Part shown: piece after piece, positions 46,570 through 58,148 of the stretch | How positions within the stretch are numbered: position 1 is the stretch's first letter | Layout: every line of letters starts with the position of its first letter | From: Zea mays | Lineage: Eukaryota > Streptophyta > Magnoliopsida > Poales > Poaceae | DNA: 64,000 nt | NCBI RefSeq assembly: GCF_902167145.1 | Contig: NC_050099.1 | Span: 9,128,434 to 9,192,433 of the forward strand | Direction: 5' to 3' | Program-made: the position numbers and the translations under genes | The notes under the pieces: generated by a model | The model's input: the letters and a program-made list of their open reading frames with translations, nothing else | The model's database searches: none | Told to the model about the DNA's origin: nothing

Positions 46570-47096
46570 CATTGCTCCGCTCGGCGCGCTTAATTTAGTA
46601 CTGTACTACGAAGGCTGGTATTTCGTTTCGAGATCCCACCACCTTTGGCATTGTATGTCTCTAGTATCCATCCATGCATCATTGTATGAATTAAGGCATA
46701 TTATGGCATGCATGACGTCGTATATATCGTGTATGCATGCATGTACCTGGACCTCTACCTCTATCTACCATTTCTCTACCGTTATTGTATGTACTCTCTC
46801 TGTATAAATGGATTATATCTATCATTATTTCATATGAGCTAATACACACAAGTAATTGTTGATATAAGCTCTACACAAGTTGGTAATAGTACTGCTATAT
46901 ATAAGTAAGTCACACGCCGGCCGACAAAATTTATAGAATAACACAGCTGTGCAAATAGATTTGAAAAAAATATTCGCTAGTATGAATTTTGACTACATTG
47001 GTTGCTGTGATTGGCCGCGGACACACAAATCAATCAGAATTCTTTTTGCAATGATAACATTTTAGTTTTATGCGGTGCATAGGACCCACAAAAAAA
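46570..47096. other. 3' flank of PME pseudogene 2
   Basis: This is homologous to 34037-34614. The similarity ends exactly at GCATAGGACCCAC, where copy 1 carries element D. No gene is seen. Confidence 0.65.
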
Positions 47097-47099
47097 TCA

Positions 47100-47630
47100 A
47101 AGGCAACCTAGAACGTTGTCTTCAAGAACGACGTGCCGCTACCAAAGCCAGGGGAAAAGAAAGGTGAGGCACCAGCACTGCGAGTGATGGGAACAAAGGC
47201 AACCTTCTACAATTGCACCATCAAAGGCGGCCAGGGTGCTCTGTATGACCAGATGGGTCTGCACTACTTCAAGGCATGTGCCATCAAGGGAACCATAGAC
47301 TTCATCTTCGGATCTGCCAAGTCATTTTATGAGGAATGCAAAATCGTTTCGGTGTTGAAGGAGGCGGTGGCATTGCCAATGGCGGAGCCAGACCGGTCTA
47401 GAAATCCCATCAAAATCGCCCCAGGCAAGAGTGGGTTGGCATTCAAGACTTGCACAATCGAGGGGGAAGGAGAAAAAATTTACTTGGGTAGGGTGGGCAT
47501 GCCTGTGATCTACTCCACCAATATAGGTAAGGAGATTGTAGGCATAATATCTGATGGTCAGGACATCCAGACCGTCGAGAGGTACCACTCCTACATCCAT
47601 TACATCCTCTCCTTTGTTTGTATATGATTG
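47100..47630 (+). pseudogene. Partial pectinesterase of a different subfamily (PME fragment 3)
   Basis: The frame encodes NVVFKNDVPLPKP, ATFYNCTIKGGQGALYD, GLHYFKACAIKGTIDFIFGS and SFYEECKIVS. These are the PME substrate-site Gln and catalytic Asp blocks (GQG-LYD, GTIDFIFG), intact here. The continuation KIYLGRVGMPVIYSTNI is the LGRxW region with Trp lost. The tail departs from the family after about 47540. There is no start codon, signal peptide or N-terminal third. The sequence differs clearly from copies 1 and 2 and looks like the PRO-less QRT1-type class. It is cut off on the right by element E. Confidence 0.78.
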
Positions 47631-47684
47631 TGTGATTAAAGGTGTTGTTGATTATGTATACTGATGAAAGGTGTTGTTGGGTTG

Positions 47685-48269
47685 TGTTGGGGGTCTGCTT
47701 CGTCGCTGAAGGTCCTATGAGAAGAAACACCTTCGAAAGGCCAGAACAGGAACAATGTCGAAGCTTCCAATCAGGGAGCTTCGTAGCGTATCTCTAGATG
47801 CACCGACTTAAAGATGAAACGACCAATCGGCCCATGATAACCTGTATTATGATTGTAATCATTTGTAGAGGACATGAATGTAAATTCACACTGGCTGCGC
47901 CCTGTGCCTATAAATAGGTGAACAATACCCTCGTACTGTTCACGCTTTCACATCTCACTTTTACCTTTGCCCTCTGCCGAGTTCAAGGTACAAACGTAAT
48001 TTGATATTGCTTTCATGTACTCATGATTATTTAATAATAGATGTTTATATTATGTTTTCATATAATTGTTTATGTTGTTTTCTATGTTTCATAAGCTTCA
48101 TCCTCTGTTTATACATGCCATATTTATGGAGGTATGTCCTTCATAACCTTCGTCTGAAGATCATTATGTCATAAGGGAAATAATGCTTCGGAGGACGAAG
48201 GACATTAACATTTAACATTTTGTGTTGCCTTGTTCTTAATTCATAGCATTTGAGAACAAGTTCCCAACA
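47685..48269 (+). repeat. 5' LTR of element E (585 bp)
   Basis: It begins TGTTGGGGG and ends TTCCCAACA, and includes CCTATAAATAGGTG near 47907. It is followed by TTGGCGCCCAACTCCGG, the PBS region. Confidence 0.88.
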
Positions 48270-48311
48270 TTGGCGCCCAACTCCGGTGAACTCACTTCCA
48301 CTGTTGAGCTG

Positions 48312-51285
48312 ATGGCTTCGTTCAACAATCAAGCTAAAGTTGCTTCAGCTATGAAGCTGGTGCTTCTGATAACAGGCGGTTCATGCTCAGAACCGGCCAA
48401 CAAGAAGCAGAAGAAGGAGGCTCAGAGAAGGGTACTGCATGTTGGGGTGCAGGGGCCCTTCATCAAAAAATGGTCTCACATCCCAATCACCTTCTCTCAG
48501 GAGGACCTTCAGCTCAAAGATTATCCTCACAATGATGCTATGGTCATATCTTGTGTCATCAAGGGATTTCTGGTTCATAATGTTCTGGTTGATACAGGCA
48601 GTGCAACGGATATCATATTTGCTAAGGCCTTCAGTAAGATGCAAGAGCCAAAAGACAAGATTCACGATGCTACACATCCTCTATGTGGCTTCGGAGGAAG
48701 ACAGATTGTGGCACTCGGTAAAATCACAATGCCAGTAACCTTCGGCTTTGTTCATAACACAAGGACCGAATAGGTTGTCTTTGACATTGTCGACATGGAA
48801 TACCCCTACAATGCAATAATTGGCCGAGGAACACTCAATGCTTTTGAAGCAATACTTCATCCAGCATATCTATGCATGAAGATACCTTCGGAACAAGGGC
48901 CCATTGCTATTCATGGAAGTCAAGAAGCTGCCAGAAAGGCCGAAGGAAATTGGATAGACTCAAAAGCGATCCACAATATAGATGGAGCCAAAGCTTGTGA
49001 ATAGTACAAGTACAGAAGAGAGAAGGCTGCTTCGGCTGATCAGCCGAAGCCCATGCTTCTATGTGAAGACATAGAAGAGCAGAAGGTACTGCTGGGGTCT
49101 CAACTATCTGAAGAGCAGGAGAAAACTTTGCTAAGGTTTTTATTCAACAACAAAGATGTTTTTGCTTGGTCGGCCAATGATCTCTGTGGTGTCAACAGAG
49201 ATGTCATTGAACATTCACTCAATGTCGACCCATCCTTCAGGCCAAGAAAGCAAAGGCTTCAGAAAATGTCTGATGATAAAGCTGAAGGTGCTCGGAATGA
49301 AGTAAAAAGGCTTCTCAGTGCTGGTGTCATCAGAGAGGTAAAATATCCAGAGTGGCTAGCCAATATTGTTATGGTGAAGAAGGCCAACGACAAATGGAGA
49401 ATGTGTATTGACTTCACAGATCTTAACAAGGCCTATCCAAACGACGAATTTCCGTTACCAAGAATAGACTCTCTTGTAGATGCAGCAGCTTCTTTAGAGC
49501 TTATGAGTCTGCTGGATTGCTACTCAAGATATCATCAAATATGGATGAAGAAGGAGGATGAGCTGAAGACTAGCTTCATAACTCCTAGTGGCACCTATTG
49601 CTATCTTCAGATGCCTGAGGGGCTCAAGAATGCTGGAGGAAGCTTCAGCAGAATGACAGCCAAGGTCCTTCATTCCGAGATAGGCAGAAATGTGCTAACA
49701 TACGTTGATGACATCATAGTAAAAAGCACGAAGCAAGAAAATCACATTACTGATCTGCAAGAAACATTTGCTAATTTTAGGCAAGCTGGCCTGAAATTAA
49801 ATCCAGAAAAATGTGTCTTTAGAGTGAAGAAGGGTAAGTTCCTTGGCTGTCTAGTTTCAACGAAGGGGATTGAAGCTAACCCAAGCAAGATCGAAGCTAT
49901 CCTTTGGATGGAGCCACCAAGCACAAAGAAGGGGGCCCAGCGGCTGACAGGAAGACTGACATCATTGAATAGATTCATATCTAGATTACCAGAAAGAAAC
50001 TTTCCATTCTTTGAAATACTAAAGTTAGCCGAAGTTTTTCAATGGGGCCCAGCTCAACAGAAAGCCTTCGAAGAGCTGAAGAAATACTTGATTGATCTAA
50101 CAACATTAACTCCACGTGCGCCAGGGGCTCCATTACTATTGTATGTGGCAGCTTCGCACTCTGCAGTGAGTGTGGCGCTTGTACAGGAGAAGCTTGAAGG
50201 ACAAATTAAAAAGCAAGCCCCAGTATACTTTGTCTCCGAAGTTCTAAGTTTATCAAAGAAAAACTATACAGAATTGGAGAAGGTGTTGTATGCTGTATTA
50301 ATGGCCTCCAGGAAGCTTCGCCATTATTTTCAAGCCTACCACATAATTGTTCCTTCATCATAGCCTCTGAAGGATATTATGAGGAACAGAGAAGCTACTG
50401 GAAGGATTGGAAAGTGGGCTGCAGAGCTTAATGAATTCAGTATTGACTATGTACACAGATCCCCAATTCAGTCCCAGGCGTTAGCAGACTTCATTGCTGA
50501 TCGGATGCCAGGGGCTCAAGAAGAAGAAGCAAATAAAGATGCCGAAGCTTGGACACTGATCTGTTACGGTTCCTGGGGAACCTTCGGTGCAGGTGCGGCT
50601 GCTGTCCTAGTTGCATCTTCCAAAGTCAGAACATGCTATGCAGCATGGCTTGACTTCAAATGTACAAATAATATTGCTGAATACGAAGCTTTGCTTTTGG
50701 GGCTTCGAAAGTTAAAGGCAATGGGAATAAGAAGGGCAGTCCTTAAAACAGACTCTCAAGTTATTTCTAGTCATGTTGACAAGAAGGCAAGAGATCCAAA
50801 GCTTGAGAAATATCTGGACACAGTTCGAAGGCTTGTAGCCTCTTTTGAAGGATTTTATGTTAAGAATATTCTAAGAGGGGAAAATGAGCATGCTAATCTG
50901 CTAGCTAGGTCAGCGGCACAGGGGCTTCCTCTACCTTTGGAAGTATTTTTTGAGACAATAAGAGCACCTTCGGTTGAACTCCTCGAAAGAGCAGTGCTCA
51001 CAATATCTCCTATCCATAGTGAAGATTGGAGGACTGAGATTATATCTTTCCTCCAGGGTAACTGTCTCTCGGATGATGATGTTTATAACAAAAGAATGGA
51101 AGCAAGAACAAGACCATATGTCATAATAGAAGGGGAATTATATAAACATGGAGTTTGTTCCCCACTTCTCAAATGCTTATCCAGAGCCGAAGGTATAGAA
51201 CTGATGAAGGAGATACATGCAGGATTGTGTGGATCCCACATTGGGTCCAGACCACTCCTGGGAAAGGTTTTCCGACAAGTATTCT
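48312..51285 (+). pseudogene. Element E pol, 5' part: protease, RT, dual RNase H, start of integrase
   Basis: ATG 48312 (MASFNNQAKV) opens the frame only 43 bp after the LTR. The pre-protease linker (ITGGSCSEPANKK) is like that of C, and the protease has intact LVDTGSATDI. RT has YVDD (49701-49712). A second RNase H follows near 50560 (ICYGSWGTFGAG, CTNNIAEYEALL); its first motif reads CYG where D has CDG, so the Asp is lost. Stops at 48771, 49002 and 50361 are all TAG where D has CAG. The frame runs into the integrase zinc region (GSRPLLGKVFRQ) and ends at the F insertion. Confidence 0.88.
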
Positions 51286-53980
51286 TGTAACACCCCGGGG
51301 TCCACAAACACCCCGGAATGCTACTGAACTACACTTCTGACATCTATATAAAATTTTGGCAGCATCTCCTTTGCAAAATTGCATAAACGGGGGGGGGGGG
51401 GGGGGACAACAGTGTATAAACATATATCATGACAAAAACATATCAAGTATTATTAATCGGCTAGCAAAGGGAAGTTAAACATACGACATGAACTGAATTA
51501 ACCAGTGCGCACGACTAGCAAAAAAATAAACTTCTTTTGACAACAAGTTTCTAATTAAATCATGGCTACGCCTGGGCAGCGCTATTATGAGAGTGAAAGT
51601 GGACGTGCTGCTACTCCCCTCATTCCCAACATGTATCAAGTACCTGCATTGAGTAATGCAAGAGTGAGATGACACATCTCAGCAAGTAAAATAATATCAA
51701 ACTGTTTAACCACATAAGAATATTGTTTTACCACCACTTGATTTCACAACCTTCTCATTACAAAGGTGCAGCACGTATACAACGCACAACACTCCTAGCT
51801 ACCACACCTCGCAGGTAGAAACCACAATAGTAACATAGTAATGTCACTCTTCATATATATACCTCATGAGTGCAAATGTCTGCAAATGCAAGGATGACTT
51901 CTGCCTTCATACCTCTAAGGATATGAAGCCGCATCGTACCCCTCCTCGGGCAACGTACGATGCTAAAAATGTACCGGTACAGTCGGACCATAAGATCACG
52001 ACATAACTTCAGAATGCAAGATGGATGATGCAATGTGCATGACATGCCTACAACACTTCATATAACGTGATTCAAAAAAAATACTTCAACTCCATCCATG
52101 ATGGGAATCAACCACATATATCATTACCAAATCATGATCATCCACAATATTAGACAATTGAGAATTAATACTTTCGAACAAATAAACTTCATCATAGAAT
52201 TCAATGATTAACATATTTAAAACTTATGCATACTCAATGACAGGGAATAGGATGCAAACCAAACGGTAGCAGCCACCACTGTATTTACTTGCCTTTACCG
52301 GAAGTTTGGGAAAATCCCTAAGTACGATCCGGAAGTCCACCACCTGTTTTTGACACACAACTTAGTGCACCAATTTCACATAACCAGGCTCATAAACGAC
52401 GCCGCACCTACGCACAAACTCAAACCCCGCCGCGGGTTACATCTCTCCCCACACCCACCAAACTGCAGCGACACTGCTTAATAATTTCATAACTTCAAAA
52501 TTATGACAGCATTGGTAACAAACAAAAACTCCAGAGGCATCTACATAAAATTCCCCACAAGTTTTGTATACAATTTATAATTAAATTCCAACATCTAATT
52601 AGCCCAAAACAGTTCACAAGATGAACCCTATAATCTGTTTTTTTTCTCTTTTAGACAGCGACATACCCGGATTCAAACAGCGATATCTTTTAAAATATAA
52701 TTCCAATTCAAGCGCATAAGTACTCATTGGAAAGATAAGACAAAGCCATACATGATTATCATACTGGTTAGCACTAATTAACCACGAAAAATTCCCAGAA
52801 ATTGCTAATACTACTGCTGTTCACCCACCTGAAAAATCTGTTTTTTTTTACAGCAACATACCCGGATTCAAACAGCGATATCTTTTGAAATATAATTCCA
52901 AATCAAGCACATAAATACTCATTGGAAAGATAAGACAAAGCCCTACATGATTATAATACTGGTTAATACTAATTACCCACGAAAAATTCCCAGAAACTGC
53001 TAATACTACTGCTGTTCATCCACCTGAAAAATCTGTTTTTTTTGGACAGCAACATACCCGGATTCAAACAGCGATATCTTTTAAAATATAATTCCAAATC
53101 AAGCACATAAGTACTCATTGGAAAGATAAGACAAAGCCCTACATGATTATAATACTGGTTAATACTAATTACCCACGAAAAATTCCCAGAAACTGCTAAT
53201 ACTACTGCTGTTCATCCACCTGAAAAATCTGTTTTTTTGGACAGCAACATACCCGGATTCAAACAACGATATCTCCTAAATTATAACTCCGAATCGAGCG
53301 CATAAGTACTCGTTGGAAAGGTATGACAAAGCTCTACATGATTATCCCACTGATTCCCACTAATTACCCCACGAAAATTCCCAGAAATCCCTAGAACTAC
53401 TGCTGTTCACCCACTCACAAAATTCCTGGACAGCACCTCTACCGATTCGCAAAGATAAACACATAATCCAATTGATTGCAGCACAAAAACAACAAAAGTT
53501 AATCACAAATTCACCTTAGGTTCTTCCCTTCCTCCTTCCTTCTTCCTCCCTCCAAACTCCAATTGAGATCGCAGCCACACGACGGAGAACCACACGGGAG
53601 GGCTGCACCTTGGAGGAGGGGGAGAAATGGGGGGGAGGGGGGCGGCTAGGGTTTTGGGTGGTGAGGGCTGCAAAGGTTTGAGGAGGAAGAAGATGGGAGG
53701 GGGGGGCGTCCAAGAGAAAGGGGAGGGGAAGGGGCGGCTGCAACCACCCAATGGGGGAAAAAGGGGGGGGGGCGGCTAGGGTTAGGGGAGGGTTAGTGGG
53801 CCGGATTGCGATTCGCGGCCCAACTCGCTTGCACGACAGCTCCCGACCAACCACTCTACTGCTATACTGGTGAATGTTTTCCATAAATTCTAAATCCCCA
53901 AAGCGCGACACCCGAATAAGAGAAAAAACAAACAAAAAGAATAACCTTCAACTTCTCTTCTTTGCAAACCGGGTATCACA
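51286..53980 (-). repeat. 3' LTR of element F (2695 bp)
   Basis: On the plus strand it runs TGTAACACCCC to GGGTATCACA. A G-run at about 51389-51415 and G-rich tracts near 53630-53770 vary in length between the two LTRs. Minus-strand open frames here are LTR sequence, not genes. Confidence 0.92.
52655..53440 (-). repeat. Four ~195-bp tandem units in the 3' LTR of F
   Basis: The landmark ACATACCCGG occurs at 52661, 52856, 53052 and 53247, so the spacing is 195-196 bp. Units share ATTCAAACA(G/A)CGATATCT and CATTGGAAAGATAAGACAAA; the last unit is the most diverged. The other LTR has the same array at 59520, 59715, 59911 and 60106. Element G has only two such units per LTR. Confidence 0.92.
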
Positions 53981-54215
53981 CTCTACCCCCCTTAAAAAGA
54001 ATTCGACCTCGAATTCTGACGCTTCTATCGGAACGACAAGGAAAGATCAGCGACAACAAAAACTCACCCCATAACGAAAAGTTCGGGGTACTTCTGCCGC
54101 ATCAGCTCCTCGAGCTTCAAGGGTTCTAGGATATGCAGCAGACGACACTCTAGAGTCAGGTCTTGCTACATGGGAATCGACTCTAGCTCGATTATTGATA
54201 TGGATTCCGCAAATA
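53981..54215 (-). pseudogene. Residual pol 3' end of F with internal deletion
   Basis: In minus sense this holds the purine tract next to the LTR, the G-like 3' untranslated stretch (GCGTCAGAATTCGAGGTCG) and GAGGAGCTGATGCGGCAGAA from the chromodomain end. Further upstream, a segment like CTGACTCTAGAGTGTCGTC matches G near 30517-30537. The part of the chromodomain between these, about 90 bp in G, is missing. It cannot encode a chromodomain. Confidence 0.75.
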
Positions 54216-57200
54216 CTTTCTCATAATAGAGACATGGAATACATGGCGTACTCTGATCATAGTCTCCAACAATTGCATGTGCTAAGCCAAGCTGCCAACT
54301 CGGGCTAAGATAATAGACAGTCCTATATAACCCGGACAAAGTTTTCCTGACACCAAATCAACATTGACACATGCAAGTACTTCAATGAATATATATAATG
54401 AAAGCAATACATACTGTGCTCCAATATCCTAAACCAAACCTATCCAAACAAGAGTAACTTCAAAAGATCAATTTAATGCTTGCATATTTCTAGACATCAG
54501 CACAACGGTTAATTGTTTTGCTCATAAACTCACAAAGTATGCATCCAACAGTAGAAAACTAGGACTTTATGGAAAGCTTACAAAGTCCACTATACCCTTG
54601 GTATTATCATCACCACAAGATTTGACACTTAGAAAGGACAAACAATGCGAAACGTAAATTTTGTCCAGACTTGGACAGAATTCAACTACTCACTTAAAAA
54701 AATCCATAATTGGAGTCTCAGTCATCCAATTTAGGCGCTCCTAGACTTTTTTGAAAGCCAGTAAAATTGTCTATATTTCATTTATAAACATATCAGGTTA
54801 ATTCAATGCATATCAAGGTCAAAAGACATAAGAAAGGCTTTGTTGTCCAAATTTGGACAGATTCAAAGATTCCACTTAAAACAGCTGTAGCTTAACTTAT
54901 AGGTCACCAAAAAGGGTGATCCAATATTTGTTGGAAATCTTAAGGAAAGTACTCCACTTCTTTATAATTTATAAGAACTGATTCAAAGTTTAACTTGGGC
55001 AAACATGGTCAATTTCAAAATCTGTACAGAATCTGGACAGATTCCAAGACTAGACTTGAGAAAATCATAACTCCCAAACTACTAGACCTATGGTCATGAA
55101 ATTTTACACAAGTAAGATGAAGAAGTTGGCTACAACTTTTATATACAACACCTCTACAGAAAACATGGTTTAATTCATTGAACTAGCTGCATAACCAAAA
55201 CTGGTCATGTAGTCCCAAACAGCAAGCAATAGATTTATTCAGGTTCTATACTCTTCTAAGATTAAGCGTTCATCGAAGGACTAATAACTTTAGGTTCTTC
55301 ATTACGAGACACTCAGAGCCAACATAAAGATAGAAGCCATATGCTAACTTTTTAAATCATTTTAAGCCTTATCTCACATCATGGAAGCAAGAATCGATTT
55401 AAGCATACTACGCCTGCCCATAAATCCATCCAAGCATATTCTATACATTATATCATTCCATCGAAGAACACTTTTTTTAATTATACTATGCATATATATC
55501 CATCCAATAACTCACCCAATCTGCATCTAACAAAATTTTGCAAATACAAACTCATTGGAAAGGTTATAACATTCCCTAAAACTTTTATTATAATGAGTGT
55601 CTCAGAATTGGTTTCCAAACCGATAAAACAATGCAACTGCTTTGTTGCAAAACTGATAGGATAGAAATATTGGACAACTAAAATTCAAAATCCTATAACT
55701 CCTGCTATACTCAACTTAAAACTACAACGAACATGCGTTGGAAAAGTTTGGAAATTGTCCACGACTTTTGCAATAAAGTTGCACCCAAATTTATCTTTAT
55801 AACCCTCAACTCTGCATGACCTACAGCTAAACTCAACCTGAGATACTGCACATCAGATATTCGACTTATATCCGGACAACCACCTCTCCCAATCTATTTA
55901 ATAGGCAATTACAAGTAAATACCCATTAAAAGGTACTTAGAAAAACTAAAAGTTTTTCTTAAAGAGAATTCCCAAATTTGGGCTCTGAAACTATCAGAAC
56001 ACGGTCGATTTATTGGTGGTTTTAACGACACCTAAAGTTCAGACACAACGGTGTAACAACTTCAGAGTAGCCTAACTCCAATTATATGCAATGAAAATTA
56101 CAAACCAATAATCTTTGGAAAGATCATGAAATTACTAAAACTTTCATAATCCAACAAAAACCAAAATTTACCGTCTTCAATGCCTATACTTCTGTACAAA
56201 ATTAAGGCTGCTATAGGAAACCCATAACTCTCCAATGTTTAGACCAAACTAGGTGATTGAGCATCCTATGCAAAGATGAAGAAGCCTACTACAAAACATT
56301 CTAGATAAGTGAAGCCTGATTCAGCCTCCAACTAATTTAAAATGACTCCCAAAACCAAACAACACCTTACCCATAATAAAAAAAACAATATAAAATAAAA
56401 CCCAAGGCATTGGCAGGTGCAATCAACACTAGGATTTTCCACTACCAAATGGGGATGCAACTCCCCAAAGCCTTTAAGCAACACTTTATCTAATAGGTTA
56501 GAACACTAAGCACAACAATCAACGAATTAAACAACCTCATTTGTTAATGCCACTAAGGTCAAACATCCATGTATCGACAATGTATGAAACACCTGACATA
56601 CCCGTCTCTAGCACTATAAGACATGGTTGTTATTACACTAGAATCCAACTATTAGAGCTCTCCACAACTATTTTGTTGACGTGAAGCAAATGGTGCTCAT
56701 GTCATGTAACGTCTTTTCCTCCTCTCAAAAGAGATAAAATTTGCAATACTCATAAATCAATGGAGGGATAACAACAAGAAAAACTAATGTACTTCTTGAC
56801 ACAGACTCATGCAAAAGCTTCATAAATATTACTTTCAATACTAAAATAGCAACACGATACTATGCTCATCAGGAGTAATTGGATGTCAATAAGACAATCC
56901 ACATAACCAAACTACCTTGATTAACCTCACATACAACAAAACCTACTATTACTGCACTTGAACAATTTGTACCTCGTGATATCACAGGATGCATTCAAAG
57001 TAGTAGACATACATGATCTATCAAACCATCATTCATATAAGAAAAATCTCAATCCGATGCAACAACCCCATCATTAAAGAGATAGATGACTAACAAACAT
57101 AAGCAACTCCCAGTTAAGCATTGACTTCGTTTAAGATAAAGCGGTCCAAATAATGATTCAACAAGCATGCATAGAGAAACTGATCATAAAAAAAATCAAA

Positions 57201-58134
57201 CTACCATACAATGTTGGCAAATAATAAAAAAAATGGGTTGTCAATATCGTCCACATGACTAGCCTGCAACAACTAAAAATTATGCATAGCCTTTATGGCT
57301 ATTGAAACAAACCATAGAAGGAAAACATGCACGACATAAAATCCACTTGAAACCACCCTATTTATTGTTAAAAAAAATAAGGTTGCACATAATAAGAAAA
57401 CCTATCAGGTAAACATGGTTGGACTTATCAATCTACGTCATCTTACAAATTCACTTGAGTTCTACCAGTCTCAAGATTTCATAGACATTACAATGTTGCC
57501 TTTGCTCTATAGAGACAAACCAATTTTATACTAAGATCAAGTTAGCAAGTAGCCACACTAGCCAAAAAAGTGAGGCGCAAAGCATTGCACCCATGGAAAT
57601 ATTACATTGATAAGTTGGGTTGTAACCCAACAGTCAATCAAACTCAACAACACCATAAAACTACATTATATAGTGTTTTCACACTACACCAAGTCGGATT
57701 AGACCCACTATAGACAAGCTCAATAAACAATCGGTCCTACAAGTACTAGAACCCAAGAATCCTTTTGGAAAAAAACATCCACAGTCAAGCATATAGAAAT
57801 ATATGATAGTAATAGCTCAGAGATTTGAAAACATTGCATCAAAAAAAACATCATGACAATATGTATATAAAACAAGTACAGTAGTAGCTTCACTTGCATA
57901 ATATCTTCGATAACAACCACATCAAGAAACCAATATTAAATAGAAATAACATATCATATCAAGCATTACGTCATTAATGACGTACCCCATCAAACCATAA
58001 AGGAATTTGGAGTAAGGAAGTTCTAGTCATCTATACAATAAAGTACTAATATGAAAGATATACGAACCCATACCCTTCCTATATGTGCAAGTGTGTCAAA
58101 TTTATCTTCAAATTGCGTAGAATCTAAAGCCTAT
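54216..58134 (-). other. Non-coding interior of element F
   Basis: About 3.9 kb of AT-rich sequence without any recognisable domain. Phrases built like the LTR unit recur irregularly: TTGGAAAGGTTATAACATTCC (55555), TTGGAAAAGTTTGGAAATTG (55738), TTTGGAAAGATCATGAAATT (56114), TTGGAAATCTTAAGG (54933). This suggests decayed repeats related to the LTR tandem units. Nothing else is seen. Confidence 0.6.
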
Positions 58135-58146
58135 CCTCTGATACCA
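58135..58146 (-). other. Primer binding site of element F
   Basis: On the minus strand it reads TGGTATCAGAGG, the same initiator tRNA-Met type as element G (10331-10342). Confidence 0.85.
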
Positions 58147-58148
58147 AC

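Noticed and set aside
51389..51415. Long G-runs as possible functional G-quadruplexes
   Set aside because: The run lengths differ between LTR copies, consistent with slippage or sequencing error, so I give them no weight.
53516..53935. Minus-strand frame of 139 codons in the LTR of F
   Set aside because: It is translated C-rich and repeat sequence of the LTR, and its copy at 60362-60802 changes frame with homopolymer length.
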